DNA of 64,000 nucleotides, from assembly GCA_029263855.1 (NCBI GenBank), contig JAJUFC010000016.1, positions 16,113-80,112 of the forward strand, read 5' to 3'. The notes beneath the pieces are model-generated. The model saw only the letters and a list, made by a program, of their open reading frames with translations, did no database searches and was not told the origin of the DNA. The position numbers were made by a program, and so were the translations under genes. The DNA is from Candidatus Thermochlorobacteriaceae bacterium (GTDB taxonomy: Bacteria; Bacteroidota; Chlorobiia; Chlorobiales; Thermochlorobacteraceae). The stretch's first letter is position 1, and every line of letters begins with the position of its first letter. Below are positions 29,842 through 39,081 of the stretch, one piece after another.

Positions 29842-31173
29842 ATGATGATTGCGAGAGAAGCATCGCCTGCCAAAAGCGAAGTGGAAATTGCCGTTGCAAA
29901 TATCGCAACCTTACTTGTTTCAGCTTCAAGAATGGTTTCAGGCGAAGTTGTGCCGAGCTTTGAAACGATTGTCGCGCAAAACGAAATGAGTTTCGCGCAA
30001 AAGCGTAAAGATATGCTCTCTGTGCAAGCGTTGCTAATCGGTGAAGATGCCGCTGTACCTGTGCTCCAAAAGGCTGCCGAGATAATTCGCAATTTGCATG
30101 TGCTCTCGGAAGCGATACACGCCGATGAGATTCATACTGTTCAAGTGCCTGCCAAACCACTCCCCGAAGGCTCACTCTTGCGCGATACCCTGCGTCGATT
30201 GCAGTATATTCAAAAAGTAATTGAGTCAGTTGCGAAATGGACAAATGATGTCGGTGAACACGAATATCTCAAAGGCTCAGCACTATACACGAAAACCCAA
30301 CAAGAGTTAATTCGCGCATTCAAGCGCGTGGTCGTTCAAATTCAACAAGCGGCGGTGGTTATTGGCAAGTATCGAGATATGGGCGATATTCGCCTGCTTC
30401 GCGAAATGACGCTCGACGCGCATGCTGTATTGAGCGAATTGAAGGAAGCCGATGAAAGTGTCTCGGAAAAACGAAAATCGATTTCCTTTTTTAAGCGCGC
30501 AATAGAAGAAAGCAAAGCCGCACCTGAAATCGTGCGTCAACTTGCGTCAGTAACGGCAGGGCTTATGATTGTGCTCATGCTTTCCTTCGCCATCATTAAA
30601 CTCAACGCCCTTGCGCCCCAAGTCTTTCCCATATCCGAACCCGTATTTGAATCAAGAGATAAATCGTCGGTTGAGCATGAAAAGCATGAAATTCAAACGC
30701 CTGCGCAACGCACACACGCACAAGAGGAAAGAATAACGGCGATAAAATCCGAAACAGAGGATAAGCCAAAGGAAATCGCGCCGCCGATGAACAACGAAAC
30801 TTGGATTGCTAATGACGAAGCACGCCGCGAAGAAATTGCACCAGCACCAGCATCGACAAAACTCCCGCCGCCGACAAGCACACAGCCCAAGCCCGAAGTG
30901 AAGAAGCCCGAAGTGAAGAAGCCCGAAGCAAGCGTCGCGCAAGCAAAGGAATCTGCGCCCACGAAAACGAGTCGTGCGGCATCGGAAAATAAAGCCAAAG
31001 CAATCACGCCCGTTTTGAAAAAGGTAACAGATAAACCTGCGGCGAAAGCGGCAAAGAAAACAGACGAACAACAAAATGCGTCGCCGAAAGCATCAAGGGA
31101 ACTTGAAGCGGCATCTCAAAAAAATTCAGAGCGTGCGGCACCAAAGCGCAAAACAATCGTCATAGAAGATTAA
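29842..31173 (+). CDS. Membrane-anchored protein with long Lys/Pro-rich tail, unknown
   Basis: A 443-residue protein starting at 29842, just after a GGAGG ribosome site at 29826-29830; the open frame runs upstream to 29728 without a good site. Residues 1-230 are largely helical and soluble (probable coiled-coil bundle). One membrane helix (TAGLMIVLMLSFAIIKL) lies near residue 240. The rest is a low-complexity tail rich in Lys, Pro, Ala and Glu, including tandem PEVKKPEVKKPEA. The arrangement suggests an inner membrane protein with an extended tail across the periplasm, but I recognise no family. Confidence 0.65.
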   Translation: MMIAREASPAKSEVEIAVANIATLLVSASRMVSGEVVPSFETIVAQNEMSFAQKRKDMLSVQALLIGEDAAVPVLQKAAEIIRNLHVLSEAIHADEIHTVQVPAKPLPEGSLLRDTLRRLQYIQKVIESVAKWTNDVGEHEYLKGSALYTKTQQELIRAFKRVVVQIQQAAVVIGKYRDMGDIRLLREMTLDAHAVLSELKEADESVSEKRKSISFFKRAIEESKAAPEIVRQLASVTAGLMIVLMLSFAIIKLNALAPQVFPISEPVFESRDKSSVEHEKHEIQTPAQRTHAQEERITAIKSETEDKPKEIAPPMNNETWIANDEARREEIAPAPASTKLPPPTSTQPKPEVKKPEVKKPEASVAQAKESAPTKTSRAASENKAKAITPVLKKVTDKPAAKAAKKTDEQQNASPKASRELEAASQKNSERAAPKRKTIVIED

Positions 31174-31209
31174 AATTTCTTATGCTTGCAAAACAAAAAT
31201 ACTTCGAGT

Positions 31210-31857
31210 ATGAAACATCTGTTTGCACTATTATCGCTCTTGGTTCTTGCGCCGTCGCTTTGGGCACAAGATGCGGCAGAGTCAGCCATCAGTCATTTAC
31301 AAAACGGTATCAACTGTTCGCGCGAAGAAGCAGAGCGGCTTTATCGCACGATTAATTTTTTCGCCGACGGCGTAACGAGCGATTTGACCTACATCGCCTC
31401 GTCGCGCGACGATTTCGCTGCAAAGCAAAAAGCCATTAACCGCACGATTCGCGACTACTTTGAAAATGGAAACTCCATCATTCAAGTCTCAAGCATCTCG
31501 AAAGACCCCGAAAATCCTGACATCTTCGACTTCACGATTCGACGCTACCTCTATCGCCTTGCGAATATGAAAAATCGTTACACCAAAGTCGAACTCACCT
31601 TCCAACAAGACTACTTGGGAATGGGGCAAATCTATCCCGACGGAACAGACTTTGAACTCTCGATTAGTTTGTGGCAAATTTTTCGTGGTTGGAAAGATAA
31701 CATGCTCGCTTACCAAGATGCCACGAAGAAAAAATTTCGTCTCGCCTTCAAGAAAATCGGCGACGATAAATACGATGTAAAAATCAAAGAAGCCTTAGCC
31801 ACTGAAACGATTGACCTCAATAAGTTCTACCAAAAGTTCAAGATTGAGGACAAGTAA
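31210..31857 (+). CDS. Exported protein of unknown function
   Basis: A 215-residue protein starting at 31210 so that a signal peptide (MKHLFALLSLLVLAPSLWAQ) is at the N-terminus; an in-frame ATG 24 bases earlier would put a polar stretch before it. The mature part has one conserved-looking Cys (GINCSREE) and is mixed alpha and beta, with IRRYLYRLANMKNRYTK and a Trp-rich segment near residue 160. I recognise no family. It starts 36 bases after the previous gene and 17 bases before the next, so the three envelope genes are probably one operon. Confidence 0.65.
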   Translation: MKHLFALLSLLVLAPSLWAQDAAESAISHLQNGINCSREEAERLYRTINFFADGVTSDLTYIASSRDDFAAKQKAINRTIRDYFENGNSIIQVSSISKDPENPDIFDFTIRRYLYRLANMKNRYTKVELTFQQDYLGMGQIYPDGTDFELSISLWQIFRGWKDNMLAYQDATKKKFRLAFKKIGDDKYDVKIKEALATETIDLNKFYQKFKIEDK

Positions 31858-31873
31858 ACCCGCTTGCCCTATT

Positions 31874-32740
31874 ATGCGTGTCATCTTGGTTGCCTTGTGC
31901 GTTTGCTTTTTGCCTTTTGAAAGTTTCGGACAGATTTATGATTGGGAAGATTTCAACAAGACCCTCGTCGCCATTGAGCGCATCAACAAGAAAAAAGAAA
32001 TGAGTTTTCTCAACGCGCTTAGCGACGATGAATTCATTCACTCGCCGGACTTTGCGCAACTCTTCAACGCAATCAAATCTCATCATCTGAATTTAGGCTA
32101 CGCACAAGTGCGATGCATCAAAGAGTTCGAGATTAAGGACGCAAAGCAACCCTACGCCGACGCGCAATGCTTGATGGTGTCGTTCTTGCAAGGCGCTGAT
32201 TTTCGGTGGTATGTGGAGTCGGCATATTTGCAATCTGGGAAAGACACAGTGCACTTTGAGCAAAAAAGTTTTAAGCCGCTCGCGGCGGAATACAATTTCA
32301 GCGACTTCGTTAATGCTGTGCGAAACGGAGACATCAAAGAATACAGCGGCATCACCGCATATGGAGGACTGCCGCTCAGTTTTCTTGCCAGCAAGCGCGT
32401 GCAGAAAAATCGCGCCGCCACGATTATCGTTACAAACCTGATTTTTTACGAATACGATTCAGACACGAGCGTAGCGCGCAAGGACGCAAAACAAATCGTT
32501 GAAGTCGGTTACATCGCCCTCAAAAACACCACGAAACTGCAAGGTCAGAAAAAAGGTTGGCTCTTGCACGAATACGGCTCAATGAGCGATTTTTACGAGC
32601 GGTATATGCAACAAGACCTCTTTCACGACTTCATCATCGATAAAGCCGAACAAGGCACGAAAAATCGCCTCAAAAAATATAACCTCGATAAACCCAGCCG
32701 ATTCTATTTCGAAAACCTACGCTCCGTGCAGAGCAATTAG
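31874..32740 (+). CDS. Exported protein of unknown function
   Basis: A 288-residue protein with a signal peptide (MRVILVALCVCFLPFESFGQ) if started at 31874; the frame is open upstream to 31811 but that would bury the signal. The mature protein has no recognisable domain. It includes YDWEDFNKTLVAIERINKKK and a beta-rich middle with RAATIIVTNLIFYEYD. It begins 16 bases after the previous exported protein and is likely cotranscribed. Confidence 0.65.
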   Translation: MRVILVALCVCFLPFESFGQIYDWEDFNKTLVAIERINKKKEMSFLNALSDDEFIHSPDFAQLFNAIKSHHLNLGYAQVRCIKEFEIKDAKQPYADAQCLMVSFLQGADFRWYVESAYLQSGKDTVHFEQKSFKPLAAEYNFSDFVNAVRNGDIKEYSGITAYGGLPLSFLASKRVQKNRAATIIVTNLIFYEYDSDTSVARKDAKQIVEVGYIALKNTTKLQGQKKGWLLHEYGSMSDFYERYMQQDLFHDFIIDKAEQGTKNRLKKYNLDKPSRFYFENLRSVQSN

Positions 32741-32826
32741 CCAAAGCCCTCCCTTAATTCCATATCCCAACAAAAGCGTATCTTGGAAAAACTTTGCGAA
32801 CAACTTCCAACAAAATTTTGCAGAAC

Positions 32827-33444
32827 ATGGTAGAAACAACCAACAAAAGAGAGGCGCAACTCGCCTACATCAAACAAACGCTTCACTACAGCGCAGAACT
32901 TAAAAAGCAAGTTGCCGATAGGTTTGCCAACGAAATTTTGGAGATGGCGACCGTTATCACGACGGCGTTCAAGAACGGAAACAAACTGCTCATCTGCGGC
33001 AACGGCGGTAGCGCAGCAGATTCGCAACACATTGCAACGGAGTTCACGATTCGATATCGCAGTTCGGTCAATCGTCCCGCGATGCCTGCGATTGCACTTA
33101 CAACCGATAGCTCCGCACTTACAGGCGGCGCAAACGATTTAGGTTACGATAATGTCTTTGCGCGTTTGGTCGAAGCCTACGGCAGAGAAGGCGATGTGGT
33201 GCTTGGCATTTCAACCAGCGGCAATTCCGAAAGCGTGATTCGCGCCTTGCAATATGCAAAGTCCAACAAGATGAAAACACTTGCATGGCTCGGCAACACG
33301 GGCGGCAAGATGAAAGGCATGGCTGATGTTGAAATCATTGTGCCACATCAAGGCGCAGCTGACCGCATTCAAGAGTGCCACATCGCGATTGGGCATATCA
33401 TTATTCAACTTGTCGAGGAAAACTTCGGCTACTTCGGAAACTAA
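32827..33444 (+). CDS. gmhA: Sedoheptulose-7-phosphate isomerase (GmhA-type SIS protein)
   Basis: A 205-residue SIS-domain isomerase starting at 32827 ([11 protein letters not shown]). It converts sedoheptulose-7-phosphate to glycero-manno-heptose-7-phosphate, the first step of the ADP-heptose branch of LPS core synthesis. Motifs include [52 protein letters not shown] and [18 protein letters not shown] with the catalytic Glu and His. The sugar is inferred from the family. It is followed 12 bases later by ribH, an unrelated function sharing the transcript. Confidence 0.92.
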   Translation: MVETTNKREAQLAYIKQTLHYSAELKKQVADRFANEILEMATVITTAFKNGNKLLICGNGGSAADSQHIATEFTIRYRSSVNRPAMPAIALTTDSSALTGGANDLGYDNVFARLVEAYGREGDVVLGISTSGNSESVIRALQYAKSNKMKTLAWLGNTGGKMKGMADVEIIVPHQGAADRIQECHIAIGHIIIQLVEENFGYFGN

Positions 33445-33456
33445 CTGCAAAACCCT

Positions 33457-33918
33457 GTGAACATCATTGAAGGAAATCTTTACGCGAAGGGATTAAAATT
33501 TGCAATCGTTGCGTCTCGGTGGAACGACTTTATCGGCGCGCGGCTCATTGAGGGTGCTGTGGACTGTATTGTTCGCCACGAAGGAAGCACGGAAAACATC
33601 ACGCTCTATCGCTGTCCTGGTTCGTTTGAGTTGCCGATGGTGGTGAAGAAAGTTGCGTCAAGCAAGCAATTTGATGCGGTGATTGCGATTGGCGTATTGA
33701 TTCGCGGCGCAACCTCGCACTTCGACCACATCGCCGCCGAAGCCACAAAAGGCGTAGCGCAAGCCGCGCTCGATTCAGGCGTGCCCGTCGCTTACGGCGT
33801 GCTGACGACCGATACGATTGAGCAAGCGATTGAACGCGCTGGCACGAAAGCGGGCAACAAAGGATGGGAAGCCGCAACCGCCGCGATTGAAATGGCAAAC
33901 CTTTACAAAGCGATGTAA
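33457..33918 (+). CDS. ribH: 6,7-dimethyl-8-ribityllumazine synthase
   Basis: A 153-residue lumazine synthase starting at a GTG at 33457. It condenses a butanone phosphate with an aminouracil to give the direct precursor of riboflavin. Motifs include [55 protein letters not shown] with the catalytic His, and [28 protein letters not shown] split across the middle. The length is normal for the shell-forming or pentameric enzyme. Neighbouring rib genes are absent. Confidence 0.96.
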   Translation: MNIIEGNLYAKGLKFAIVASRWNDFIGARLIEGAVDCIVRHEGSTENITLYRCPGSFELPMVVKKVASSKQFDAVIAIGVLIRGATSHFDHIAAEATKGVAQAALDSGVPVAYGVLTTDTIEQAIERAGTKAGNKGWEAATAAIEMANLYKAM

Positions 33919-33937
33919 TCGAATTATGAGCGGAATA

Positions 33938-34336
33938 TCACGCGCCTAACAATTTCGCCGCGCCCCACTCGAAGCCATTCGGCTCGCAAATGGCGACTTG
34001 CACGCTTTTGAGTTTAATGGTTGGATTTCGCGGAAGAAATTGGCGTTTTATGATGCTCTCAAAGTTTCGGAAAAAATAAGCACCAAGCGTTTCGCAAGTC
34101 GGCGTGGCTTTCGCTGACGCATCGAGCAGGGGATTTTCGTTGAGATACGTTTGCGAGAGCGACGCAATCACGGTTTCAAACGCAGTGCGCACTTCGGGAA
34201 GATTGATAATCATGCCATCGCGCGGCTCGCCCATAAGCGCAACTTCCATTCGCCACAAGTGCAAATGCGGCTCTTCGCGCACCGAGAGCGAATGGGAGGC
34301 AAGAAACTCAAATTTCAAGAGCAGTTCTGTTGTCAT
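33938..34336 (-). CDS. 6-pyruvoyl-tetrahydropterin synthase-like protein without catalytic Cys
   Basis: A 132-residue PTPS/QueD-family protein. The zinc ligands are His15, His24 and His26 (LASHSL and EEPHLHLW). A PTCETLGAYF segment replaces the usual PTAEN, and CEPNGFEWGA gives the C-terminal Glu. The catalytic Cys that precedes the HxH pair in QueD and mammalian PTPS is missing, and the loop between the first His and the HxH is short. PTPS variants without this Cys are known and carry out altered pterin reactions, so the product is unclear. The ATG overlaps the stop of the glycosyltransferase gene by 4 bases (ATGA). Confidence 0.82.
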   Translation of the reverse strand: MTTELLLKFEFLASHSLSVREEPHLHLWRMEVALMGEPRDGMIINLPEVRTAFETVIASLSQTYLNENPLLDASAKATPTCETLGAYFFRNFESIIKRQFLPRNPTIKLKSVQVAICEPNGFEWGAAKLLGA

Positions 34337-35508
34337 GTGAGTTTTGAGAAATTATATCGCCGGCCCTTCCACGCCGCGCCGCCGCCAAAGTAAATCCAGC
34401 GCATCGAGTTGAACGCAATCGCGATGAACATCACGATCGAGAGCGCGTGCAACAGGGCGTAAAGCGGATTCAATCGGAATTTAAGCGCGATGAAAACGCG
34501 CATCAACGCGGCTAAAAGCAGTTGCGAGAGCGGAAGCCAAAACGAAGCAAGCGAAAACTCTGCGCCAATCAACGAAACGCCAACGAAGAAATATGGCAAA
34601 ATGAAACAAGCGAACATCACGGCGCAAACCGCCACCATTCCAAACGCATTGTAGCCCAAGCCCGCAAAAAGATTTTTCGAGAACCCGCGAAACGCCTCGC
34701 CGAGTCCGTCATACATTCGGCACTGAACCGCATCAACACCGTTGAAGACCATCACCTTTCCGCCTGCGCGTTTCGTGGCTTTCACGAACCACACATCTTC
34801 AACAATGTTCGATTTCACCGCTTCGTGCCCGCCAATTCGTTCATACATCGCACGGCGAAATAGAATAAACTGACCATTCGCAAACGCAAACGCTTCGATG
34901 TTGCTTTTCCAAATCATTCGCATCGGCAAGAAGCACATAATCAAGAAATGCACAAGCGGCACGATGATATGTTCCCAAAACGTGCCGAGCGTTTGATGCG
35001 GCACGAGCGAGAGCATATCGGCGCGAGTTCGCTCCATCGACGCAACGGCGCGCGCAAGCGCGTCGGGCGCGTGAACCGTGTCGGCGTCGGTGAATAAAAG
35101 CAACTCGCCCATCGCAACTTTGGAGAGTTGATGACACGCCCAACATTTTCCCACCCAACCTTGCGGAAGCGCGTCGCCCGAAATGACGCGAAGGGTTTGA
35201 AATTCGGATTGCAGACGCGAAAGAATCGCTCCCGTTTGGTCGACGCTGTGGTCGTTGAGGACAATCACTTCAAAGCGCGGATAGGATTGCGCGCAAAGCG
35301 AGCGGACGCACGCTTCAATCGAGCGTTCTTCGTTGCGCGCGGGTATGAGAATCGAGACAAACGGCATCGCACTCGGCTCACCGCTTGAAAGCGATTTCAC
35401 ATCAACCAAGTTCAACAGCAAAATGCCAAAAAAGACGAGCAAGCAAGCAACGATGAAAATCTGATAGAGAAGTATCGGCGACGCGAGTAACGCTTGAAAG
35501 GTCATCAA
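34333..35508 (-). CDS. Membrane glycosyltransferase, family 2
   Basis: A 391-residue GT2 enzyme with an N-terminal membrane helix (about residues 10-35), a catalytic domain (about 45-280) and three or four C-terminal helices. Motifs include SILIPARNEERSI, VIVLNDHSVDQT, the DxD region LLLFTDADTVHAPDALARA, and VEDVWFVKATKRAGGKV. The layout matches glycosyltransferases that work on lipids, such as the carotenoid (CruC/CrtQ) type, which is plausible in this lineage but not shown by the sequence. It reads straight into the PTPS-like gene with a 4-base overlap. A pterin substrate is conceivable, but membrane anchoring argues for a lipid. Confidence 0.82.
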   Translation of the reverse strand: MMTFQALLASPILLYQIFIVACLLVFFGILLLNLVDVKSLSSGEPSAMPFVSILIPARNEERSIEACVRSLCAQSYPRFEVIVLNDHSVDQTGAILSRLQSEFQTLRVISGDALPQGWVGKCWACHQLSKVAMGELLLFTDADTVHAPDALARAVASMERTRADMLSLVPHQTLGTFWEHIIVPLVHFLIMCFLPMRMIWKSNIEAFAFANGQFILFRRAMYERIGGHEAVKSNIVEDVWFVKATKRAGGKVMVFNGVDAVQCRMYDGLGEAFRGFSKNLFAGLGYNAFGMVAVCAVMFACFILPYFFVGVSLIGAEFSLASFWLPLSQLLLAALMRVFIALKFRLNPLYALLHALSIVMFIAIAFNSMRWIYFGGGAAWKGRRYNFSKLT

Positions 35509-35583
35509 AGCAGAGTTGGTTATGAAAACGGGCAGGGCTAAATTTAACGCATCGACATCATCAAAACCGAAAGAAATGATTCA

Positions 35584-36138
35584 ATGATTCGCCACATCTT
35601 TTTTTTAGGGACTCTTTTGCTTCTGCTCAACCGTTGTAGCGACAATGCCACTGACCCTTCGTCCAACGCCGACGAGTTTTTCGAAGCCAAAGTTAACGGC
35701 TTGCGTTGGGTGGGCGAATTGAACGCCTCGCTTCCCTCTACGCCGGGATTTCCGCCGATGCCGTCGTTTGTGATGAAACGGTTCGAGGCAGGTACTTTGA
35801 CCTTGATGATTCCGCGCAAACAAGAACTGTTTTCAGACCCCGAGCTTATGACCATTAGCACCAGGCGATTTGAGGAGTCAGGAAATTTTGAGACGAGGAT
35901 AGTAATGTTATCGCGACGGTCTAAATTTTTTCAGTTGGACAGCGCGATGGCGTTTAACATCACAAGAATTGACACGACGCAGAAAATCATTGAAGGCGCG
36001 TTTGCGTTCCGACTGCGCGAAATGATTTTCCCGCCGCCCGACCCGTTCAACAGCGCATTTGGCGATAGCGTCATTATGGTTACGGACGGGCGGTTTCGCA
36101 TCAAGTATGAAACAGAAACTCGCTGGACGACTCCTTAA
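35584..36138 (+). CDS. Lipoprotein-like exported protein of unknown function
   Basis: A 184-residue protein with a hydrophobic N-terminus ending in LLLLNRC (Cys18). Arg just before the Cys is unusual for a lipobox, so lipidation is uncertain. The mature part opens FFEAKVNGLRWVGELNA and closes with GDSVIMVTDGRFRIKYETETRW, a pattern seen in small Bacteroidota lipoproteins of unknown role. Its TAA stop at 36136-36138 interlocks with the TAA of the convergent gene through the shared TTAA. Confidence 0.65.
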   Translation: MIRHIFFLGTLLLLLNRCSDNATDPSSNADEFFEAKVNGLRWVGELNASLPSTPGFPPMPSFVMKRFEAGTLTLMIPRKQELFSDPELMTISTRRFEESGNFETRIVMLSRRSKFFQLDSAMAFNITRIDTTQKIIEGAFAFRLREMIFPPPDPFNSAFGDSVIMVTDGRFRIKYETETRWTTP

Positions 36139-36584
36139 AGTCCGAAACTCACGCCTGCTAAAAAGGTCGTGAATCCGCCCGCGCCAAGTTGAACGAGAAT
36201 CGAGAGGTTGTTTTGAATCGCGTAGCGTCCGCCGAATTGAAAGCCCAAGTCGCTTCCGCTTCCTCCCGTGAGAATAGCGATGAAGTTCAAGCCCGCGTAT
36301 AAGTCCCAACGAGGCGCGTTGAGGTCGAAGTGATAGTTGGCTTGTCCGCCGATGCCGAGCGCGTTATCGCCGCCCGTCAGGTATAAGCCGCCAAGCGCGC
36401 CCACGTCGAATCGCCCAATTCCGACCTTATCGCCCACGCCGATTTCCCACATTCCGCCAATCAAGGTTGCGCCGCGACTGCCGCCAATGCCGACCGTACC
36501 GAGTTGTTTGCCGTTAGAGATGAATTGCGCCGAAAGCGAGGACGAGAAAAGAACAAACGCGATGAGGAGCAAAAGTTTTTTCAT
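36135..36584 (-). CDS. Small outer membrane beta-barrel-like protein
   Basis: A 149-residue protein with a signal peptide (MKKLLLLIAFVLFSSSLSAQ). The start is at 36584; the open frame runs to 36668 but would place a polar segment ahead of the signal. The mature part is made of short Gly-rich alternating strands (GGLYLTGGDNALGIGGQANYHF, in two pieces of the barrel) and ends in a strand closing with FGL. This suits a small eight-stranded outer membrane barrel. No specific family recognised. Confidence 0.7.
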   Translation of the reverse strand: MKKLLLLIAFVLFSSSLSAQFISNGKQLGTVGIGGSRGATLIGGMWEIGVGDKVGIGRFDVGALGGLYLTGGDNALGIGGQANYHFDLNAPRWDLYAGLNFIAILTGGSGSDLGFQFGGRYAIQNNLSILVQLGAGGFTTFLAGVSFGL

Positions 36585-36686
36585 TGCAGATGGAAATGTT
36601 GGAATTGAACAACAAAGTTTGAAGTTTGCAAAAATAGCAGTTCCAAAGAAACACGTCGCAGTCAACATTCATTCCCGAAGCGCAAG

Positions 36687-38492
36687 ATGCATCACTTTGA
36701 TTTTCTCGGCGAACTTTCGCTCATCGTGGCGGCGGCGATTGTCGTCATTCTGATTTTTCAAAAGGTCAAACTGCCGTCCGTCATCGGTCTCATCTTCACG
36801 GGCATTCTGCTGGGTCAATCCGTTTTTGGCGTCATCAAAGATTTAACCTTGATTGAAATTCTCGCCGAGCTCGGCGTCGTGTTGCTCTTATTCACGATTG
36901 GCTTGGAATTTTCGGTCGATGAACTTAAACGCCTGAAAGAAATCGTCTTGATTGGCGGCACGGCGCAAGTGGTGCTGACGATAGGCATTGCGTCGCTGAT
37001 ATTGCTGTTTCTGTTTCCGATTTTCGGCGTTGCGCTCTCGTGGCGCGAAAGCGTCTTTCTTGGAATTGTGATTGCCGCAAGTAGCACCGCAATTTGTTTG
37101 AAACTCTTGGCAGATAGAGATGAACTTTCGCTTCCGCATGGCAGAATTGCACTTGGGATTTTGATTTTGCAAGATGTGGCGATTGTGCCAATGGTCATCG
37201 CCGTTACCTTCTTGAATCCAGAAGCCGACGGCTCGCTTGCGAAAATTGCACGCGATTTAGGCTTGCTCATCGTCTTTTCAGCGGCGATTATCGTCGGGTT
37301 TCAGATTGCGATGCCACGCCTCGTGCGGATTCTCTCGGAAATTCACGCCAAAGAAGCCCTTGCGCTCGGCGCGATTCTGCTGTGTTTCGGCTCGGCGTAT
37401 CTGACTTCGCTCGCGGGGCTATCGCTCGCGCTCGGCGGATTCATCGCGGGCATCATCATCGCCAGCACCGACGAGAGCCACAAAATCGCCCACAGCGTTG
37501 AGCCGCTCCGCGACGCGCTCACGAGCATTTTTTTCGTTTCGGTCGGATTGCTTTTGAATCTGAATTGGGCAAACCTGCCGATTTACCTTTTCATCGCGCT
37601 TGGAGTCATCGTCTTGAAGTTCGTCATCGTGGCGGCGATTAGTTCGCTTTTAGGCTACTCGATGCGCGAAAGTCTAATGGCGGGCTTGACGCTCGCGCAA
37701 ATCGGAGAGTTCTCGTTTGTGCTCGCGAACACGGGCAAGCAGAGCAACGTGATTGGCGACTCGATGTTTCAAGCCGTGCTGGCGACGATTGTGGTAACGA
37801 TGATTATTACGCCGCTGATTATTTCGCTTGCGCCGCGAATGGTTGATCGGCTTGCGCCTGCGCTCGAGTTTATTCCGCTCACCAATCGCTTCTTCCAATT
37901 TTCATTCCTTGTGCCAAAAAACAATGTGCGCGCAAAGCACGAAGAAAGTTCGGCGACAAAGCCGCACGTCATTGTCATCGGATATGGCACAAATGGGCGC
38001 AACATCGCCGCCGTGCTCAAAGCCACAAACATTTCGTATGCCATTTTAGAAAATGACCGCAAAATCGTTGAAGCGGCGGCGAAAGCGGGCGAAACCATCA
38101 TTCTCGGCGACTGCACCGAGAAAAACAAGTTGCTTAAAGCGGGCGCGGACAAAGCCGAAGCCATCGTGATTGGCATTTCCGACCGCGACGCGATTGCGCA
38201 GTGCATTCGCGCCATTCGCGACCTGAACAACGAAGCCTTCGTGATTGTTAGAACGCGCAACATGCAGGAAGTCCCCGCGCTCTACGAAGCGGGCGCAAGC
38301 ACGGTCGTTACCGAAAAATTAGAAACCTCGATTCAGATTTTCTCTCTGCTCTTGCAACAGTTCAAGATTGACGGCGAGTTGATTCAGCAACAGCAAGAAC
38401 TCATTCGCCGTGAGTGCTACAACATCTTCCCGAAACTGCCGACTGTCCCAAAAGAGCCAGCGGAAGTTCAAGAGCCGAAATCGCAAGCATAG
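36687..38492 (+). CDS. Kef-type cation/proton antiporter (CPA2)
   Basis: A 601-residue membrane protein. Residues about 1-385 form the 12-13 helix CPA2 transporter with LIEILAELGVVLLLFTIGLEFS split into the usual helix-loop-helix, ASSTAICLKLLADRDEL and LAQIGEFSFVLANTGK. The C-terminal part from about 420 is a TrkA-N/RCK domain with VIVIGYGTNGRNIAAVL binding NAD(H), then DRDAIAQCIRAIRDLN. Such proteins exchange K+ or Na+ for protons under the control of the nucleotide-binding domain. The start gives MHHFDFLGELSLIV. Confidence 0.93.
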   Translation: MHHFDFLGELSLIVAAAIVVILIFQKVKLPSVIGLIFTGILLGQSVFGVIKDLTLIEILAELGVVLLLFTIGLEFSVDELKRLKEIVLIGGTAQVVLTIGIASLILLFLFPIFGVALSWRESVFLGIVIAASSTAICLKLLADRDELSLPHGRIALGILILQDVAIVPMVIAVTFLNPEADGSLAKIARDLGLLIVFSAAIIVGFQIAMPRLVRILSEIHAKEALALGAILLCFGSAYLTSLAGLSLALGGFIAGIIIASTDESHKIAHSVEPLRDALTSIFFVSVGLLLNLNWANLPIYLFIALGVIVLKFVIVAAISSLLGYSMRESLMAGLTLAQIGEFSFVLANTGKQSNVIGDSMFQAVLATIVVTMIITPLIISLAPRMVDRLAPALEFIPLTNRFFQFSFLVPKNNVRAKHEESSATKPHVIVIGYGTNGRNIAAVLKATNISYAILENDRKIVEAAAKAGETIILGDCTEKNKLLKAGADKAEAIVIGISDRDAIAQCIRAIRDLNNEAFVIVRTRNMQEVPALYEAGASTVVTEKLETSIQIFSLLLQQFKIDGELIQQQQELIRRECYNIFPKLPTVPKEPAEVQEPKSQA

Positions 38493-38493
38493 C

Positions 38494-39081
38494 CTAAACG
38501 GCTTCCTGCGCAAATTTGACGTTGGCGTAAATTGCTTGAAGCGAAAGCGTAATGCCGAGATGCTTGAGGCGGACTTTTGCGGATAAGCCTTGAACTTCGG
38601 TCAAGAGCCATTTTTGTTCGGATAGTTTGGCGTAATACTCCACGAAGGGACGGTCTTGGCAAATGAGCAAATACTCGTTGAACGAGGGCAAGGCGCGATA
38701 GAAAAGAAATTTTTTGCTACGGTCATAAACTTCGGTTGAATCCGAGAGCACTTCAACAATGAGCGAGGGATTGTCGATAATGGCGTCGGTTTCTTTGAGG
38801 AAGTTCGGCTCGCCGCAAAGTGCACAAGCATCGGCGTAGGTGTAAAGGTCAAACGGTTTGATGAAGATTTTCATTTCGCTGTTGAAAGCGCGACATCCTT
38901 TGCGAGAAAGTCTCTGGTGTAACTCGGAAGAGACATTCATACAAATAGTTGTATGATTCGGCGAGCCGCCTGCCATAGCGAAGAGTTCGCCTTTGTAGAA
39001 CTCGTGCTTTTCGTGCGATTCGCGCTCGCGCTCGAGATACTCTTCCATCGTGTAGAGCCGTTTGGTTTCGACAGCGCTCAT
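38494..39081 (-). CDS. Uma2-family putative nuclease (copy 1)
   Basis: A 195-residue Uma2/DUF820 protein of the PD-(D/E)XK-like fold. It has [37 protein letters not shown] and the putative catalytic stretch [22 protein letters not shown], followed by [13 protein letters not shown]. Family activity is a predicted endonuclease and mostly untested. It overlaps the mutB stop by 4 bases, so it is translationally coupled to an unrelated metabolic gene. It resembles copy 3 (43124) much more than copy 2 (41268). Confidence 0.85.
   Translation of the reverse strand: MSAVETKRLYTMEEYLERERESHEKHEFYKGELFAMAGGSPNHTTICMNVSSELHQRLSRKGCRAFNSEMKIFIKPFDLYTYADACALCGEPNFLKETDAIIDNPSLIVEVLSDSTEVYDRSKKFLFYRALPSFNEYLLICQDRPFVEYYAKLSEQKWLLTEVQGLSAKVRLKHLGITLSLQAIYANVKFAQEAV

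Noticed and set aside
31221..31233. TTTGCACTATT half of the shared palindrome
   Set aside because: It is part of a signal peptide coding region and has no matching second half.
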